A stretch of 64,000 nt of DNA from Manduca sexta (lineage: Eukaryota; Arthropoda; Insecta; Lepidoptera; Sphingidae): contig NC_051117.1 of assembly GCF_014839805.1 (NCBI RefSeq), forward strand, positions 2,232,001 through 2,296,000. The letters are read 5' to 3'. The translations under genes and the position numbers were made by a program. The notes under the pieces were generated by a model. It worked only from the letters and a program-made list of their open reading frames with translations, did not search any database and had not been told where the DNA came from. Positions 63,301 to 64,000 of the stretch are shown piece after piece. Each line of letters opens with the position of its first letter. The first letter of the stretch is position 1.

Positions 63301-64000
63301 TACTAAATAAGGGTCATCGACTATTTATGGACAACTGGTTCAATTCCCCATTATTGGCACGCTTTTTGAAGCGTAACGGTACCGACTGTGTTGGTACCTT
63401 ACGTCCCAATGGAAAAGACGTGCCATACTTGGTAGCCGAAGCTCCGCTCATGAGGGGACAGCTTCTAGCAAGGCATTCTGGGGACGTATGTGTGATGGCA
63501 TGGCAGGATAAAAGAAGGGTAACCACCATTTCCACCTGCCATGGTACGGCCACTGGCTTATCCAACATACATACGAACCCAGTGCGGCGCATTCCATTCA
63601 AGCCTCAAGTGATCTTAGACTACAACAAGTCTATGGGTGGGGTGGACTTAAAGGACCAAATGTTAGAGCCGTACCTGATTGAGCGGAAAAGGTGTGTCAA
63701 GTGGTACATGAAGATGTTCAAGCGGTTGCTGAATGTCTCCATTCTCAACGCGCGCATCCTATTGGAATCTTCTCAAAATTCCCGCGTTGACCATTTGTCT
63801 TTCCGCCTCCAATTAGTGGACGCCATTCTTTCCCGACATTTATCCCAAGTTCCTGTGCCTCGTTTGCCCCCTGTGGAACGCGCAGCCAAATTGCCTCGGG
63901 TGGTGGTTGAACACAATCACTGGCCGGTTTATATCCCAAACCTGCCAGACCGACAAAATAATCGCCAAACCCGAGCCAGATGCTTTGTGTGTTCTTCGCG
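60322..64000 (+). CDS. piggyBac-type transposase gene, spliced, 3' end beyond window
   Basis: Exons by canonical sites: 60322-60325 (ATG A, donor GTGAGT), 61285-61412, 61831-61940 and 62132 to the edge. Phases 1, 0 and 2 join without a stop, giving about 704 residues so far; classic piggyBac has 594. The catalytic aspartates of the DDE/D-type core are seen at D398 (CIDESLTLW), D481 (FMDNWFNSP) and D586 (GGVDLKDQM), with spacings close to the family's. The edge cuts the C-terminal Cys-rich finger (RCFVCSS). The N-terminus is unusual: acidic (residues 11-44), Arg-Ser-rich (66-81) and Arg-Gly-rich (125-150). The reading frame shows no lesion. No TTAA-CCC terminus was found on the left, so it may be a mobile element with distant or eroded ends, or a domesticated gene. 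The protein would cut and join DNA at TTAA in the nucleus if active. Confidence 0.92.
60606..60925 (+). repeat. Imperfect tandem repeat in intron 1 of the piggyBac gene
   Basis: The block ACTCGTCCGCGCAAGCGGCG with AATAACGGCAT occurs at 60606 and, with one or two changes, at 60752 (period 146). A third, weaker unit starts at about 60867, and CCGTCCGCGCAAG recurs near 60911. Each unit is followed or preceded by GAAATTCAA(G/A)TAATAT. Confidence 0.75.

Noticed and set aside
1..64000. CRISPR array, bacterial operon or viral genome
   Set aside because: No spaced direct repeats, ribosome-binding sites or gene clusters. Introns, SINEs and transposons show a eukaryotic chromosome.

Overview
This is AT-rich insect DNA, most likely from a moth or butterfly. 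Protein-coding sequence is sparse. The window is filled with dispersed repeats of kinds common in lepidopteran genomes: tRNA-derived SINEs, LINE 3' ends, TTAA-inserted (piggyBac-type) elements, hAT elements with 8-bp target duplications, mariner fragments, Helitron-like pieces and one complete Ty1/copia LTR retrotransposon. I see no operons, no CRISPR array and no real tRNA or rRNA gene. The species assignment is inference from repeat style and from the encoded proteins.

Host gene. Three plus-strand exons (32498-32600, 37067-37155, 41266-41411) have canonical splice sites and compatible phases (1, 0, 2). They encode the first ~113 residues of a NACHT/WD-repeat protein of the NWD1/NWD2 type, beginning with its DUF4062-like N-terminal domain. 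The gene continues past the window. Its introns 1 and 2 (4.5 and 4.1 kb) hold SINEs, MITEs and LINE tails. The third intron, if no exon was missed, is over 22 kb and contains most of the large mobile elements. Two CpG-rich pieces at about 7.0 and 13.0 kb end in strong splice donors and could be upstream first exons of this or another gene.

Layout. 0-17 kb: SINEs, LINE tails, a 2.7-kb TTAA element and two candidate first exons. 17.5-20.7 kb: a 3.2-kb element with 33-bp terminal inverted repeats and a decayed transposase-like coding region on the minus strand. 21-30 kb: mosaic of retroposon tails, SINEs and Helitron-like fragments, including a MITE nested in another repeat. 30-41.5 kb: the host exons separated by repeats. 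43.8-51.5 kb: a nest made of a 733-bp foldback element, a dead mariner, a 357-bp palindromic TTAA element, and a 4.47-kb copia element inside that palindrome. 50.6-56.6 kb: tandemly placed repeats, a foldback MITE and a LINE RT fragment. 56.8-60.0 kb: three hAT-type insertions, each with an exact 8-bp target duplication. 60.3-64.0 kb: an intact, spliced piggyBac-type transposase gene running off the right edge.

The most interesting items are: the piggyBac gene, open to the window edge with its DDD triad and an unusual acidic, RS-rich and RG-rich N-terminus; the copia primer-binding site, which looks like a copy of the tRNA-Ile(IAU) anticodon arm with an inosine signature; five single-base homopolymer breaks in a copia element whose two LTRs look identical; and a chimeric SINE. 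Repeat families without recognised names are labelled here as Rep-B, D, E, G, H/Q, I, J, K, L, N, O and R, and SINE-1, SINE-2 and SINE-3. Their boundaries are by eye and approximate unless a target duplication is quoted.
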